Positions 33,757 to 42,387 of a DNA stretch of 42,600 nucleotides are shown piece by piece. Made by a program: the position numbers and the translations under genes. The first letter of the stretch is position 1. Each line of letters opens with the position of its first letter. The DNA is from Nitrospira sp. CG24E (GTDB lineage Bacteria; Nitrospirota; Nitrospiria; Nitrospirales; Nitrospiraceae), in contig NEWP02000009.1 of assembly GCA_002869895.2 (NCBI GenBank), positions 95,421 to 138,020 on the forward strand, written 5' to 3'. A model generated the notes under the pieces. It was not told where the DNA came from. It ran no database searches and worked only from the letters and a program-made list of their open reading frames with translations.

Positions 33757-33771
33757 GATGTCTCCCCTCAA

Positions 33772-33817
33772 CCTATAGAATGGCCTATATGATGCTATAG
33801 GTACCAAGAGCTGTCAA
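33772..33817 (-). promoter_or_regulatory. Promoter and operator of the orphan antitoxin
   Basis: On the minus strand, TTGACA (33812-33817) and CATCAT 17 nt on. On the plus strand, three half-sites CCTATA (33772), CCTATA (33784) and inverted TATAGG (33796) are spaced exactly 12 bp apart and overlap the -10. This is the layout of an autoregulating ribbon-helix-helix antitoxin. Confidence 0.5.
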
Positions 33818-33865
33818 AAATGCTCCTCATCCAGGTCCCGCCTCACGACCAATGCGCTGCGGATC

Positions 33866-34009
33866 ATGAAACTTGAAGGGCTACCGGTCCAAGAAGATAA
33901 GAATGACCATACGCTTATCGCGCGCATCGAGGATTATGGAATTGGAAGGATTATCGGCACACAAACAAGGAAGAGAGATAGAATGTGTACCTGTTTTCAA
34001 GCCTCATGA
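33866..34009 (+). CDS. Very short ORF, possible gene fragment
   Basis: 47 codons (MKLEGLPVQEDKNDHTLIAR to CTCFQAS) in the otherwise empty stretch 33818-34229. No ribosome site and no recognised family. It may be the tail of an inactivated gene in the toxin-antitoxin region. Low support. Confidence 0.2.
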   Translation: MKLEGLPVQEDKNDHTLIARIEDYGIGRIIGTQTRKRDRMCTCFQAS

Positions 34010-34229
34010 ATGGCTGTATCAGCGTACACGACGGCGATGACACCACACCGGCAGCCGGCCTCACCACCTCGTCATCCCTTGCCCAGCCAAGCCACAGCAG
34101 GAAGCGCACCGAGGTGCCGGATCGAGTGATCAATCCGCCTGCTGTTCCGTTGCTTCAAAGTGTCAAGTCAAGCAATGAGGTGGCCCGCTTCGTTGACACT
34201 GAGCAGGCTAGAATTTCATCAGCACCCAG

Positions 34230-34955
34230 CTAAATCTTATGTTCCAAGACGATGAACAGTCGAAACGCAAGGAGCGGCGCTAACCATCCCAGCTTCCGTT
34301 CAAGTTTGAGAGTGGGACCGAGTAAACATGTTGGAAGCATAGACCGGCGCTCAAATCCTCCGCTCAACGGATAGGCAAAGAACGCAAGCCGTTTGACCTG
34401 TCGGACAACCAAACGTGGATAGCGCGCTCGAAATCGCGCTAATTCCTTTTCAAACAAAATCGTCGCGATGGCTTGATTGGAGTCAAAGGGCAGCCGATCG
34501 GCCTGGGGAGTTGTGTGCAGCAGCGGGTCTTGTGTCAGATCAACCGGCTCGGGATGGAGGTATCGATAGACGGGCCAGGAGGCCCAGGAGATGTAGGGAT
34601 CCATGATGATAATCCGGCCCCCGCCCTTGAGCGTGCGTAGAGCCTCATCGAAGAACAGTGAGACATTTTGAATGTGGTGTAACGCATCAAACAGCACGAG
34701 ATTGGCGAGGGAACTGGTCTGAAACGGCAACCGCTGCGCATCGGCCACCGCATCGAGCCATGGAAGCGAGACAACATCGGTACAGCAGACTCCTGACGCA
34801 TACTCCTTGAGATTTCCTGTTCCACCCCCGACCTCAACCGTCCGACCCGGAACCATCCACGCCGCAATGTCCCGATACCAGTCCCCGTAGAGCTGCCGAA
34901 GCAGCGGCTTACGTTGCCAGACTTCTCGATGTCGATGCAGGACGGCATCGGACAT
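34230..34955 (-). CDS. Class I SAM-dependent methyltransferase
   Basis: 241 residues. The SAM loop is VEVGGGTGN, with LPFQTSSLANLVLFDALHHI as motif II/III and LKGGGRIIIMDPY as the post-motif. A long C-terminal part (LARFRARYPRLVVRQVKRLA...) with hydrophobic stretches may touch the membrane. The start ATG 34953-34955 overlaps the stop of the preceding gene by one base (TAATG), so it is coupled to it. Probably part of a glycan or lipid modification pathway. Substrate unknown. Confidence 0.85.
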   Translation of the reverse strand: MSDAVLHRHREVWQRKPLLRQLYGDWYRDIAAWMVPGRTVEVGGGTGNLKEYASGVCCTDVVSLPWLDAVADAQRLPFQTSSLANLVLFDALHHIQNVSLFFDEALRTLKGGGRIIIMDPYISWASWPVYRYLHPEPVDLTQDPLLHTTPQADRLPFDSNQAIATILFEKELARFRARYPRLVVRQVKRLAFFAYPLSGGFERRSMLPTCLLGPTLKLERKLGWLAPLLAFRLFIVLEHKI

Positions 34956-36415
34956 TACACGGCCTTCAGTCGAAAGAAGCCATAGACCGTCATCTTCAGC
35001 AACAGCCACCCATGGGCAAATCGACGGATATTGGTACTGCCATAGGTTCGATCTTGATAGCGAATCGGAATCTCCAGAATGTGGAGATTCAACTTCGAGG
35101 CACCGAACAGGAGATCGAAATCGCCGAAGGGGTCGAAATCGCCGAAGTAATGCCGATTCGCCACCAATCGCTCATAGTCGCGACGCCATAACACTTTCGT
35201 TCCACAAAGCGTATCTTTGATCCGCTGGTTCAGTAGCCAGGAAAATGCCATGCTAAAAAACTTATTCCCCAATAGATTCAGCACTCGCATCGCCTGGGAC
35301 TCCATAGGATAGACAAGACGGCAACCGTTGACAAACTCGCCTTTGCCGCTCGCAATAGCGTCATAAAACTTGGGAAGATCCTCCGGCGGCATCGTCAGAT
35401 CCGCATCCAGGATCATCAGGATATCCCCTGTCGCCTGCGCGAATCCCTTCCGCACAGCATCGCCTTTCCCTGTTCCATCCTGCACCAGCAATCGGATATC
35501 TTTATCGGGATAGGCCGCCATGACACGCTGAATTTCTTCGATCGTTCCATCGGTCGAATGACCGTCCACGAAAATAATTTCCTGGTGACCTCCGAACGGA
35601 GGTATCCGCTGCACGGCTGCCTCAATATTTCCCCGCTCATTCCGGCACGGAATGACGATCGTGCTAGAGAAGACTGTCTCCATTTCGCGCACATGTGGAC
35701 GTGCGACAACGTAGTGACACAGGCACAGTTTGTTCACCACAGGAAGATAGGCCAAGAACTTATTGCACAGTACGGACAGGAGCGGAATGTACATCGGAAA
35801 CAAGAGCCGCCTTTCTGTTTTCACGACTTCAAAGTCAGCCAAGTGCAGGAGATTGGCAATATCGGCCGGCGACAGCCAATTCTGCTCCAGCTGAGGCATT
35901 TTCATGCCGATCTTCTCCCCCAGTCGGAGGACAGGCTCCCAGAGAGAGTTGTAATACGATACGATGATCCGAGTCTCTGCAGAGCAACCCTGATGCAGCC
36001 GTGTGAGCGCACCCTCGATATCCAGCAAATGCCCGATCACATCGGCCAGAATAATGACGTCGAAGGTTTCGTGCAGCTCCAACGTTTCGGCATCGCCGGC
36101 ATGAAATTCCAACGAAGGATGCCGCCGGGCCGCCTCGCTGACCATCTCCTCACTCAGATCCACTCCGACTCCTCGATAGGGCTTGAGGGCAGCCAGCAGA
36201 TTCCCGAGGCTCGATCCGACTTCGAGCACCCGAAGGCCTTCGGGAACCAGAAATTGGAAATATTTCGCCTGATCTTCATAGTAGGTGGATGCCTTGTCCT
36301 GCCAATAGGCACGCTCACTCGCCAGGCGGTTGAAGTGCTCACGAATCGCCTGTTTCTTCTCACTGATCTGATGGCTCTCGATCAGGGAAAGGTTGGGAAT
36401 CAGGGTAGCAGGCAT
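34955..36415 (-). CDS. Fused SAM methyltransferase and family 2 glycosyltransferase
   Basis: 486 residues. The N-terminal half (about 1-235) is a methyltransferase: LRVLEVGSSLGNLLAAL and FDVIILADVIGHLLDIEGAL. The C-terminal half (about 250-486) is a GT-A glycosyltransferase of the dolichyl/polyprenyl-phosphate mannose synthase type: STIVIPCRNERGNIEAAVQR, IIFVDGHSTDGTIEEI, ILDADLTMPPEDLP (DxD), and a late membrane-associated region. The fusion implies one protein that modifies and builds a polyprenyl-linked sugar. The start ATG 36413-36415 has AGGTG upstream. The cognate methyltransferase gene follows directly. Confidence 0.87.
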   Translation of the reverse strand: MPATLIPNLSLIESHQISEKKQAIREHFNRLASERAYWQDKASTYYEDQAKYFQFLVPEGLRVLEVGSSLGNLLAALKPYRGVGVDLSEEMVSEAARRHPSLEFHAGDAETLELHETFDVIILADVIGHLLDIEGALTRLHQGCSAETRIIVSYYNSLWEPVLRLGEKIGMKMPQLEQNWLSPADIANLLHLADFEVVKTERRLLFPMYIPLLSVLCNKFLAYLPVVNKLCLCHYVVARPHVREMETVFSSTIVIPCRNERGNIEAAVQRIPPFGGHQEIIFVDGHSTDGTIEEIQRVMAAYPDKDIRLLVQDGTGKGDAVRKGFAQATGDILMILDADLTMPPEDLPKFYDAIASGKGEFVNGCRLVYPMESQAMRVLNLLGNKFFSMAFSWLLNQRIKDTLCGTKVLWRRDYERLVANRHYFGDFDPFGDFDLLFGASKLNLHILEIPIRYQDRTYGSTNIRRFAHGWLLLKMTVYGFFRLKAV

Positions 36416-36715
36416 GCAACACCTAGTCGCAATTGTGAGTCGAGATGCAATCGCGGGGAATATTCGATCGGTGAATCCCGCGCAGATATCTTGGAATTTA
36501 CCGTATCACTAGGTTAAAGAATTCGCACCACTTCCGTGCAAATCCAGCAGCCTGGCCTGGACTCTCATGAAACTTGGAGCGTCCCCAATCCCTACTCCAT
36601 TTTCCCGCTTCACGCTGTCACGGACTAAGCCCCACAAGCCAGGGCGAGGGCAAAACAGCCCCTCGCTCTAAACCAGCCTGGTTGACATCATCGCCAGAAC
36701 CGCCACACTGAGCGC
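36416..36715. other. Intergenic stretch with no supported gene
   Basis: The only clear structure is a 7-bp stem, GCGAGGG/CCCTCGC, around 36641-36663. TTGACA at about 36680 lacks a good -10. No ORF is supported. Confidence 0.4.
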
Positions 36716-37030
36716 ATGCTCCACCAAGAACTCATGGCTCGGCCTCAACAAATCGCGCAAGAGGTCGTTGAGCTGCCCCGACGAGTCCTGGGCGCCAATA
36801 TCGATGTTATCTGGTTTGGCTTCTTGCCAAAAGGCACAGCCACAGCCAAACCACACGCCGACATAGACATCGCCATCGCCGGTTCCGAGACATTTCCTCC
36901 TGAGCGGTTGGCCGAACTCCAAGCACTCATCGACGACGTGGCAACGCTGCATGAAATCGATCTCGTAGATATTCACACCGTCGGCGAAGCGTTCAGAAAT
37001 GAAATTCTGCGTCACGGAGTCCGCGTATGA
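36716..37030 (+). CDS. MNT-type nucleotidyltransferase (MntA-like antitoxin)
   Basis: 104 residues. Pol-beta fold with ADIDIAI as the catalytic acidic pair. The helix motif before it, normally GSxxxGxA, reads GFLPKGTATA, so its Ser is replaced. MntA proteins AMPylate or otherwise silence a HEPN RNase toxin encoded next door. It overlaps the following HEPN gene by 4 nt (ATGA). That partner is broken. Confidence 0.75.
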   Translation: MLHQELMARPQQIAQEVVELPRRVLGANIDVIWFGFLPKGTATAKPHADIDIAIAGSETFPPERLAELQALIDDVATLHEIDLVDIHTVGEAFRNEILRHGVRV

Positions 37031-37504
37031 CCACAAGGCACGACAGTTTCAGCCACGCCATTGTGCGCTTCAACGAAGCCCTCAGCGCCACGGAAACAGA
37101 CCTCAAGGGCTGCCTCAACAGGCTACCGGTAAAACTCTGTGGGCTTGCTGGAATTTCACTAGGCTGCACGTCTGTGACAATAAGAATCCGCCATGCAGGA
37201 TGCTCAAAAAGGCTGTCCAGCAAGGCCGCAGCAAGCGAAGAGGCGACGCGTACTCTCTGCCGTACGTTGAGCCTCTGAACGTCGCGAGAACGAAGCTGGC
37301 GGACTTTTTTAGCATCCTGTTAAGCTCGCATACAAGAATGGCTGGATCAGCGACCAAGCCGGGTGGCTGGCCATGCTCGAAGACAGAAATCGCACCGCCC
37401 ACACCTATGACGAAACGCTTGCCAAGGACGTGTATCGCCGCCTCTCCACCCATCTCCCTCTGCTGCAAGCCTTGGATCTAACTCTACGAAGCACGCATGC
37501 CTGA
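37027..37504 (+). pseudogene. HEPN toxin gene disrupted by a palindromic repeat
   Basis: The 5' part encodes MTTRHDSFSHAIVRFNEALS, a HEPN-like N-terminus. The 3' part (from 37328) reads AYKNGWISDQAGWLAMLEDR then NRTAHTYDETLAKDVYRRLS, the C-terminal HEPN helix with its RxxxxH motif (RNRTAH), ending at 37502-37504. Between them lie a frameshifted stretch and a complete family 1 repeat (37195-37323). No intact reading frame joins the halves. Confidence 0.8.
37195..37323. repeat. Palindromic repeat, family 1, inserted in the HEPN gene
   Basis: Left GCAGGATGCTCAAAAAGG and right CTTTTTTAGCATCCTGTT form the terminal inverted repeat. The interior CTGTCCAGCAAGGCCGCAGC and TACGTTGAGCCTCTGAAC match the other copies. 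It is flanked by HEPN coding sequence, so its point of entry is defined at least on the right. Confidence 0.85.
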
Positions 37505-37600
37505 ACAACCGTGCATAGGCATAGAGCGCAGCCTCTGTGCCATCTTGCAATCCACCCAAGGGCATTACAGCCATCGCCAGTCTACCTTCGCCCTTCTTCC

Positions 37601-37645
37601 TTGACCAGAGCACTGTATCTGTCATATTCTGTAAATCTGAATATG
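37601..37645 (+). promoter_or_regulatory. Promoter and operator of the AbrB-PIN pair
   Basis: TTGACC (37601-37606) and TATTCT (37625-37630), 18 nt apart. A perfect inverted repeat CATATTC (37623-37629) and GAATATG (37639-37645) covers the -10, consistent with autorepression by the antitoxin. Confidence 0.55.
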
Positions 37646-37671
37646 TCGGAATTCTAATGGAGGAGGAGTCT

Positions 37672-37935
37672 ATGGCTCTCGTCAAAGTGTGGGGAAGAGG
37701 TCAACTGACCATCCCGGCCTCGATCCGCAAAGAGCTTCAGCTCAAAGACGACGCAGCGCTGACCCTCGTGAAGGTCGGCAATGTGATTCTGATGACCCCC
37801 ATGACGATGCAGATCGACTCAGTCGCCAAGAAAGCCAAAAATGAGCTGAAGAAGACTGGACTGACGATCGACGATGTGCTGGCAGATCTTGACCGGCAAC
37901 GAGCTCAGTACAACAAGGAACGCCGTGGAGCATAG
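37672..37935 (+). CDS. AbrB/SpoVT-type antitoxin
   Basis: 87 residues. The swapped-hairpin DNA-binding domain is VKVWGRGQLTIPASIRKELQLKDDA in family form, followed by a helical tail (AKKAKNELKKTGLTIDDVLADL) that should hold the toxin. The start ATG 37672 follows GGAGGAGGAG. It overlaps the PIN gene by 11 bp. Confidence 0.9.
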   Translation: MALVKVWGRGQLTIPASIRKELQLKDDAALTLVKVGNVILMTPMTMQIDSVAKKAKNELKKTGLTIDDVLADLDRQRAQYNKERRGA

Positions 37936-38374
37936 ACGCTGGCAGGTCTTCATCGATACCAGTGCATTGATTGCAGGTCTACTTTCACCGACCGGCGCAG
38001 CCCATGAGGTGCTGCGACTCTGTGAAGCAGGTGTCGTCAAAGCACTCATCTCACGCCAGGTGCTTGTCGAAGCAGATCGCAACCTGGCGGTCAAGCTGCC
38101 CTCCATCCTGCCGGATTACCGGGCCTTCCTCAAACATCTCGCTCCCCGCATCGCCCCCGATCCGCCGAGCGCGGCCATCGAACAAGCCGAGGGAATTATC
38201 CATCACAACGACGCGCCGATCTTGGCCGCAGCGATTCTGGCCGACGTGGATTACCTCGTCACCTGGAACACCAGACACTTCCAGAAGAAGGCGGTTCGCG
38301 AGGCGGTCGGATTTTCCATCGTCACACCGGGCGAATTCCTCGAAGCATTCCGGCAAGCCATCCTCAACGAATGA
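37925..38374 (+). CDS. PIN-domain toxin
   Basis: 149 residues from GTG 37925 (AAGGA just upstream). The PIN core has D11 (FIDTSALIAGLL), E49 (VLVEADRNL), D96 (HHNDAPILAAA) and an acidic residue near 107-109 (ADVDYLVTWN). It belongs to the group of PIN RNases with a TWNxRHF-like motif. With the antitoxin it forms a complete module. Confidence 0.88.
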   Translation: MEHRRWQVFIDTSALIAGLLSPTGAAHEVLRLCEAGVVKALISRQVLVEADRNLAVKLPSILPDYRAFLKHLAPRIAPDPPSAAIEQAEGIIHHNDAPILAAAILADVDYLVTWNTRHFQKKAVREAVGFSIVTPGEFLEAFRQAILNE

Positions 38375-38498
38375 TGTCCCTTACGTTAAAATTCTTGCAA
38401 CGATTGGCCCAGGGAGCACGCGACACAGTACGACGATTCTCCATGGAAATTGTCCGACACCCCACAGCATAAGCGAACCGGTGAGGCTCGATACAAGG

Positions 38499-38762
38499 TC
38501 AAGAACTGACCCTCGTACACGCGAATTCGTGCCCCCTGGACCATCGCACCGTCACCTGTTCCAGGAACAGCTCGCTGTTCGAATCATCCCGGAAGATGTG
38601 CAGTTGAAGATCATCCCCCGGCGAAACCTTGCTCAGGCTCATAATCCGGCAGCCTCCAGGCGACAGATCCTCTACTAACCCGTCACCAGAGACCTCGCTC
38701 CCCTTCTGAGAGAATGCGCTGCGAAACTGGACCAGGAATCTGCGATGCTTCCGTTGTTCCAT
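38499..38762 (-). CDS. PilZ-domain protein, shortened
   Basis: 87 residues. It has the c-di-GMP-binding RxxxR (RKHRR, near residue 3) and DLSPGGCRI (the D/NxSxxG motif). It ends TVRWSRGHEFACTRVSS; PilZ proteins usually continue another 15-25 residues after RWxRGxEFG with the last strand and helix. A small frameshift near the end is likely. It may still bind c-di-GMP. Confidence 0.78.
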   Translation of the reverse strand: MEQRKHRRFLVQFRSAFSQKGSEVSGDGLVEDLSPGGCRIMSLSKVSPGDDLQLHIFRDDSNSELFLEQVTVRWSRGHEFACTRVSS

Positions 38763-38794
38763 ATCTTAGGATCGGCAACCTCTAAATTGGCGAT

Positions 38795-38829
38795 GGGATA
38801 GGATCACCTGTGTTTGGCGATCCTATCCC
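38795..38829 (-). terminator. 11-bp perfect hairpin after the SBBP protein gene
   Basis: GGGATAGGATC (38795-38805) and GATCCTATCCC (38819-38829) with a 13-nt loop, 13 bp beyond the stop at 38843 (minus strand). There is no T-run; a transcript-end role is likely. Confidence 0.6.
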
Positions 38830-38842
38830 GAGTTCCTCTGCT

Positions 38843-41800
38843 CTATGGTCCAAAGGAGTTGTAGAGCTGCGCCCCTTCGCCCGCCGGATCTTTCTTGTTG
38901 TGCGGCACGCTGACTTTCACGCTGCTGCTGCAAGAAGCCCCGTCAGTATTCGCGGCCGTGAACTGCACCTTGTACACCCGCCCGTTGCCAGTGCCTGCCC
39001 GTTCGGCACGGAGTAGAATCTGGTTACCCGACACCGCGGCATCCGGACTCGTATCGCCATCTCCCAGGCCATTGACTGGCTCGTCCTGCGTCACGGTCCC
39101 AAAGGTGATGGTCACAGACTGGTTGCTTGGGTCCGTAATCCCAGCAATGGTCACCGGCACCATCATATGGTTCGGCGGCCAGAGGAGATTCGGACTGGCT
39201 TGTGCTAGCGTACAGACCGGTGGATCGTTGACGTTCTGGATCACGATCTGCACCAAATCCGCCGCGCTGCTAGCCTGGCTGTCATGGACCACGAGCTGGA
39301 AGGTCAAAAGCGTGCCGCCGACTCCGACATTGGGGGCAGTAAAGGTCGGACTCGGCGTATTGGCGCCGGTTAATGCTACCGACGGCCCTCCGACTTGCGT
39401 CCACGTGTAGCCGAGCAGATCCAGATTTGGATCGCTGCTGGCACTCCCGTCCAAGGTGACCAGCGTCAGTTCATTCCGAGTCTGGTCCGATCCAGCATTC
39501 GCGATCGGCACCTGGTTCACATTTGTGACAGCGACCGAAATCGAATCCGAGCCCGTGAGGGTTCGCGCATCGGTGACCGTCAGATCAAACATGACGGTCG
39601 CCCCACCGGCACCGACTGGCGGCGCACTGAAGACTGGCGTGGCAGTCGTGGGGTTCAGAAGGGTCACTGCCGGACCAGAAAGCTGGGTCCACTGATAGGT
39701 CAGCGATTCCACGTCCGGATCATAGCTGGCGGTGCCATCCAGCATAACCGTACTGCCTTCCTGCACAGTCTGATCCAAACCAGCCTCAGCCACCGGAGGA
39801 TGATTGACGTTGGTGATATGCACATTGATCGTGTCGGGATCACTGCAATTGCTGCTGCTCCCCTCGCAGACTACGAGATCAAACGTGACATTCCCGCCAG
39901 CGGCCGGCACATGGGGCGCCGCAAAGGTCGGATGCACCGTGGTGGCCCCACCGAGAGCGACTACGGGTAGTCCAGGCACCTGGGTCCAGATGTAGGTGAG
40001 TGATCCGCCGGTAGAGCCGGTACCATCCAAGGTAACCAGCGTGCCCTCCGGCACCGATTGGTCCGAGCCCGCGTTGGCCAGGGGCTTGTTGGAGATCTTG
40101 GCAATAAATCCATCCTCGAATCCACCAACGTATGTACTTTGGAAAGCATTCTGCGTTGTGAAATCTGGTGCACGGGTTATCCCAGCTACATAGGCATTAC
40201 CTTGGGTATCGACCGCGATTCCGACCCCGCCACTTACTCCAGTACTACCGGTAAAGGCCATAAGGGATAGGAGGTTAGAGCCAGTTGCATCCAGTTTCGC
40301 AAATAGCACATGATGAAAAGGCGCCCCTAATGAGCAACGATTGAGTTGTAGCGGGTGCGAGAAATTGGGTATGCGGCAGGAGTTGGTGGGCCCGGTCAGG
40401 TAGATATTATCAAACTGGTCAAGGGCAACAGCACTACCGAAATCATCCCCGAGACCACCAAAAAACGTTGACATAATCAACGCCGTCCCTGACGAATTGA
40501 ACTTCGTCACAAAGTAGTCGTGTGCGGCGAGAATGGGTTGGAACGGAGTCCCAGCTAGCGGGAATGACGGCGAACCAGTTTCCCCAGATACAACTGCGTT
40601 GCCTGCGCTGTCTAAAGCCAACCCTCCGGCAACATCATCACTACTGCCACCGAGGTAGGTCGAGTAAACCAACTGCGTTCCGGTGGGGTTCAGTTTGGCC
40701 ACAACTGCGTCTGTGGCGCCTCCGTATGTCGGTTGGAAAGAGGCGAGTGCTGGGACCGAGCTGCTTAACGCTCCAGGAAAATTTGTAGAAGACGATCGTC
40801 CGGCAACGTGAGCGTACCCTGCCGCATCGACACGAACATTTCGCAGCTCATCACGATCGCTTCCACCCAAGTAGGTTGCGTACACAATCTGCCCTAATCC
40901 AAGATTCAACTTCGCGACAAAGCCATCCGTCGCACCTCCTCCATATACAGATTGAATTGAGGTGGGTGTCACACCAGGAAGATTCGTTGAAGAGGTCAGG
41001 CCTGCGAGATGTACAACGGATCCGCTGGCATCAACAGCGATTGAGGTGCCGTTTTCATTGGCGGTGCCTCCATAGTAAGAGGAATACAATAAGGATGAGA
41101 CCGTTGAATCAAATTTTGCGACAAACGCATCACCTCCACCAGCGTAGACCGGCTGAAGGCTCCCTGGTGTGATGGGTAAGCCTCCTCCCGTGGTTCCGGA
41201 TACCCACACATTGTTTGCTGCATCAAGTGCAATCGCAGGCGTATGGTCATTCGCAGTCCCACCGAAATAGGTCCAGGTGAGCAACGCCCCTGCCGGGCTG
41301 ACTTTGGCGATGAATACATCAATAAAACCGTTGAAGCTAGAGTCATAGGCAGTTCCCCCGGAAGACAGGCTGAGTCCGGGCGCCTCAACAAAACCGGCTA
41401 CCCACGCATTGCCCAATGCATCCACGGCAACATCAGTCGCATTATCTCTCCCTGTCCCTCCAATGAACGACGAGTAGATGAGTACCGGATCAATTACAAC
41501 AGACCTGGAGTGGTCATACGCTGCAAGCTGAATGTCGACCGTTTTGGGTGTGTTCGGAGAGACGATGTAGTTGCCCGCCACCAGCGTCTTATGGCCATCC
41601 TTCTCAAGTTGATAAACCACTGGCTTTTGCATCCGCACATCGCCCAGTGCCGTCGTCAGCAAAAGATCGCCGCTGTCGGCAACCTTGATCTCTGACGCGC
41701 CCTCAAACGCCAGTTTGATCTGATTCGGATCGGCGCCTGGCGCGACAATGAAGTCGTACTCCAACTTACCTTGATTGCCGTAGTAGGCCAGATCGATGCC

Positions 41801-42313
41801 GGGATAGGCCTCCGTGTAGCGCACGCGGGCATAGGTGGGAATCTTCGTCCGCCACTTGTCCGGATCATTGCCGATGAAGTAGTTCACGATGCCCGGCAGC
41901 TGCTCCATCCCGTCGATGGCAGGCGAGGGATTCGCTCCTTCGAGCTTCATGCGGACGACGGACTGTTTGATCGGAGCCGGTTCCGTCTTCAATAGCGGAT
42001 CGCTGACCGTCTTATCACTGCCCCGCTCTTTCGCCTCCCGTTGCTGCAACACCATCACGGATTCCGTCGGCGTGAGGAATAGGGTGTACCCGCTCCCTCG
42101 TGCGATAAAGTTCACGGATTTGGCGGTCTGCCCCTGATTCGCCTCGAAGCTCAGCGGCGCCTTTATCATCGTGGCAACGACATTTGATTTGCTTGATGCT
42201 GGGTTGGTCGATACCGGAGGTGTTGACGCGCTGCCGATCGTCGGCACGAGTAAGGAGATCATCAACGCACCGAATATCCCCAAGCTTCTTGCTCGCTGCT
42301 GTGCTTCACTCAT
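38843..42313 (-). CDS. Large exported SBBP-repeat and PKD-like repeat protein
   Basis: 1156 residues. A signal peptide (GALMISLLVPTIGSAS) is followed by a conserved N-terminal region (FEANQGQTAKSVNFIARGSG; YPGIDLAYYGNQGKLEYDF). About ten SBBP beta-propeller repeats (e.g. YSSFIGGTGRDNATDVAVDA, YLGGSSDDVAGGLALDSAGN) then run to ~735. Three PKD/Ig-like repeats follow (ANAGSDQSVPEGTLVTLDGT, AEAGLDQTVQEGSTVMLDGT, ANAGSDQTRNELTLVTLDGS), then a C-terminal domain (NLLWPPNHMMVPVTIAGI). Probably a secreted or surface adhesive protein. ATG 42311-42313 is preceded by GGAGGG with very short spacing. No secretion gene is adjacent. Confidence 0.88.
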   Translation of the reverse strand: MSEAQQRARSLGIFGALMISLLVPTIGSASTPPVSTNPASSKSNVVATMIKAPLSFEANQGQTAKSVNFIARGSGYTLFLTPTESVMVLQQREAKERGSDKTVSDPLLKTEPAPIKQSVVRMKLEGANPSPAIDGMEQLPGIVNYFIGNDPDKWRTKIPTYARVRYTEAYPGIDLAYYGNQGKLEYDFIVAPGADPNQIKLAFEGASEIKVADSGDLLLTTALGDVRMQKPVVYQLEKDGHKTLVAGNYIVSPNTPKTVDIQLAAYDHSRSVVIDPVLIYSSFIGGTGRDNATDVAVDALGNAWVAGFVEAPGLSLSSGGTAYDSSFNGFIDVFIAKVSPAGALLTWTYFGGTANDHTPAIALDAANNVWVSGTTGGGLPITPGSLQPVYAGGGDAFVAKFDSTVSSLLYSSYYGGTANENGTSIAVDASGSVVHLAGLTSSTNLPGVTPTSIQSVYGGGATDGFVAKLNLGLGQIVYATYLGGSDRDELRNVRVDAAGYAHVAGRSSSTNFPGALSSSVPALASFQPTYGGATDAVVAKLNPTGTQLVYSTYLGGSSDDVAGGLALDSAGNAVVSGETGSPSFPLAGTPFQPILAAHDYFVTKFNSSGTALIMSTFFGGLGDDFGSAVALDQFDNIYLTGPTNSCRIPNFSHPLQLNRCSLGAPFHHVLFAKLDATGSNLLSLMAFTGSTGVSGGVGIAVDTQGNAYVAGITRAPDFTTQNAFQSTYVGGFEDGFIAKISNKPLANAGSDQSVPEGTLVTLDGTGSTGGSLTYIWTQVPGLPVVALGGATTVHPTFAAPHVPAAGGNVTFDLVVCEGSSSNCSDPDTINVHITNVNHPPVAEAGLDQTVQEGSTVMLDGTASYDPDVESLTYQWTQLSGPAVTLLNPTTATPVFSAPPVGAGGATVMFDLTVTDARTLTGSDSISVAVTNVNQVPIANAGSDQTRNELTLVTLDGSASSDPNLDLLGYTWTQVGGPSVALTGANTPSPTFTAPNVGVGGTLLTFQLVVHDSQASSAADLVQIVIQNVNDPPVCTLAQASPNLLWPPNHMMVPVTIAGITDPSNQSVTITFGTVTQDEPVNGLGDGDTSPDAAVSGNQILLRAERAGTGNGRVYKVQFTAANTDGASCSSSVKVSVPHNKKDPAGEGAQLYNSFGP

Positions 42314-42387
42314 GCCCTCCGTGTCAAGATGAGTGAGACAGTCAGCTGACTAGAGTTTACAGAGCAGGGCGAGCAAGGATTCTCAGG

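Noticed and set aside
33985-34233. 82-codon plus-strand frame
   Set aside because: Low-complexity, Ser/Thr/Pro-rich translation with no family resemblance; no start signals.
35558-36517. 319-codon plus-strand open frame
   Set aside because: Antisense to the methyltransferase-glycosyltransferase fusion, which has full motif support.
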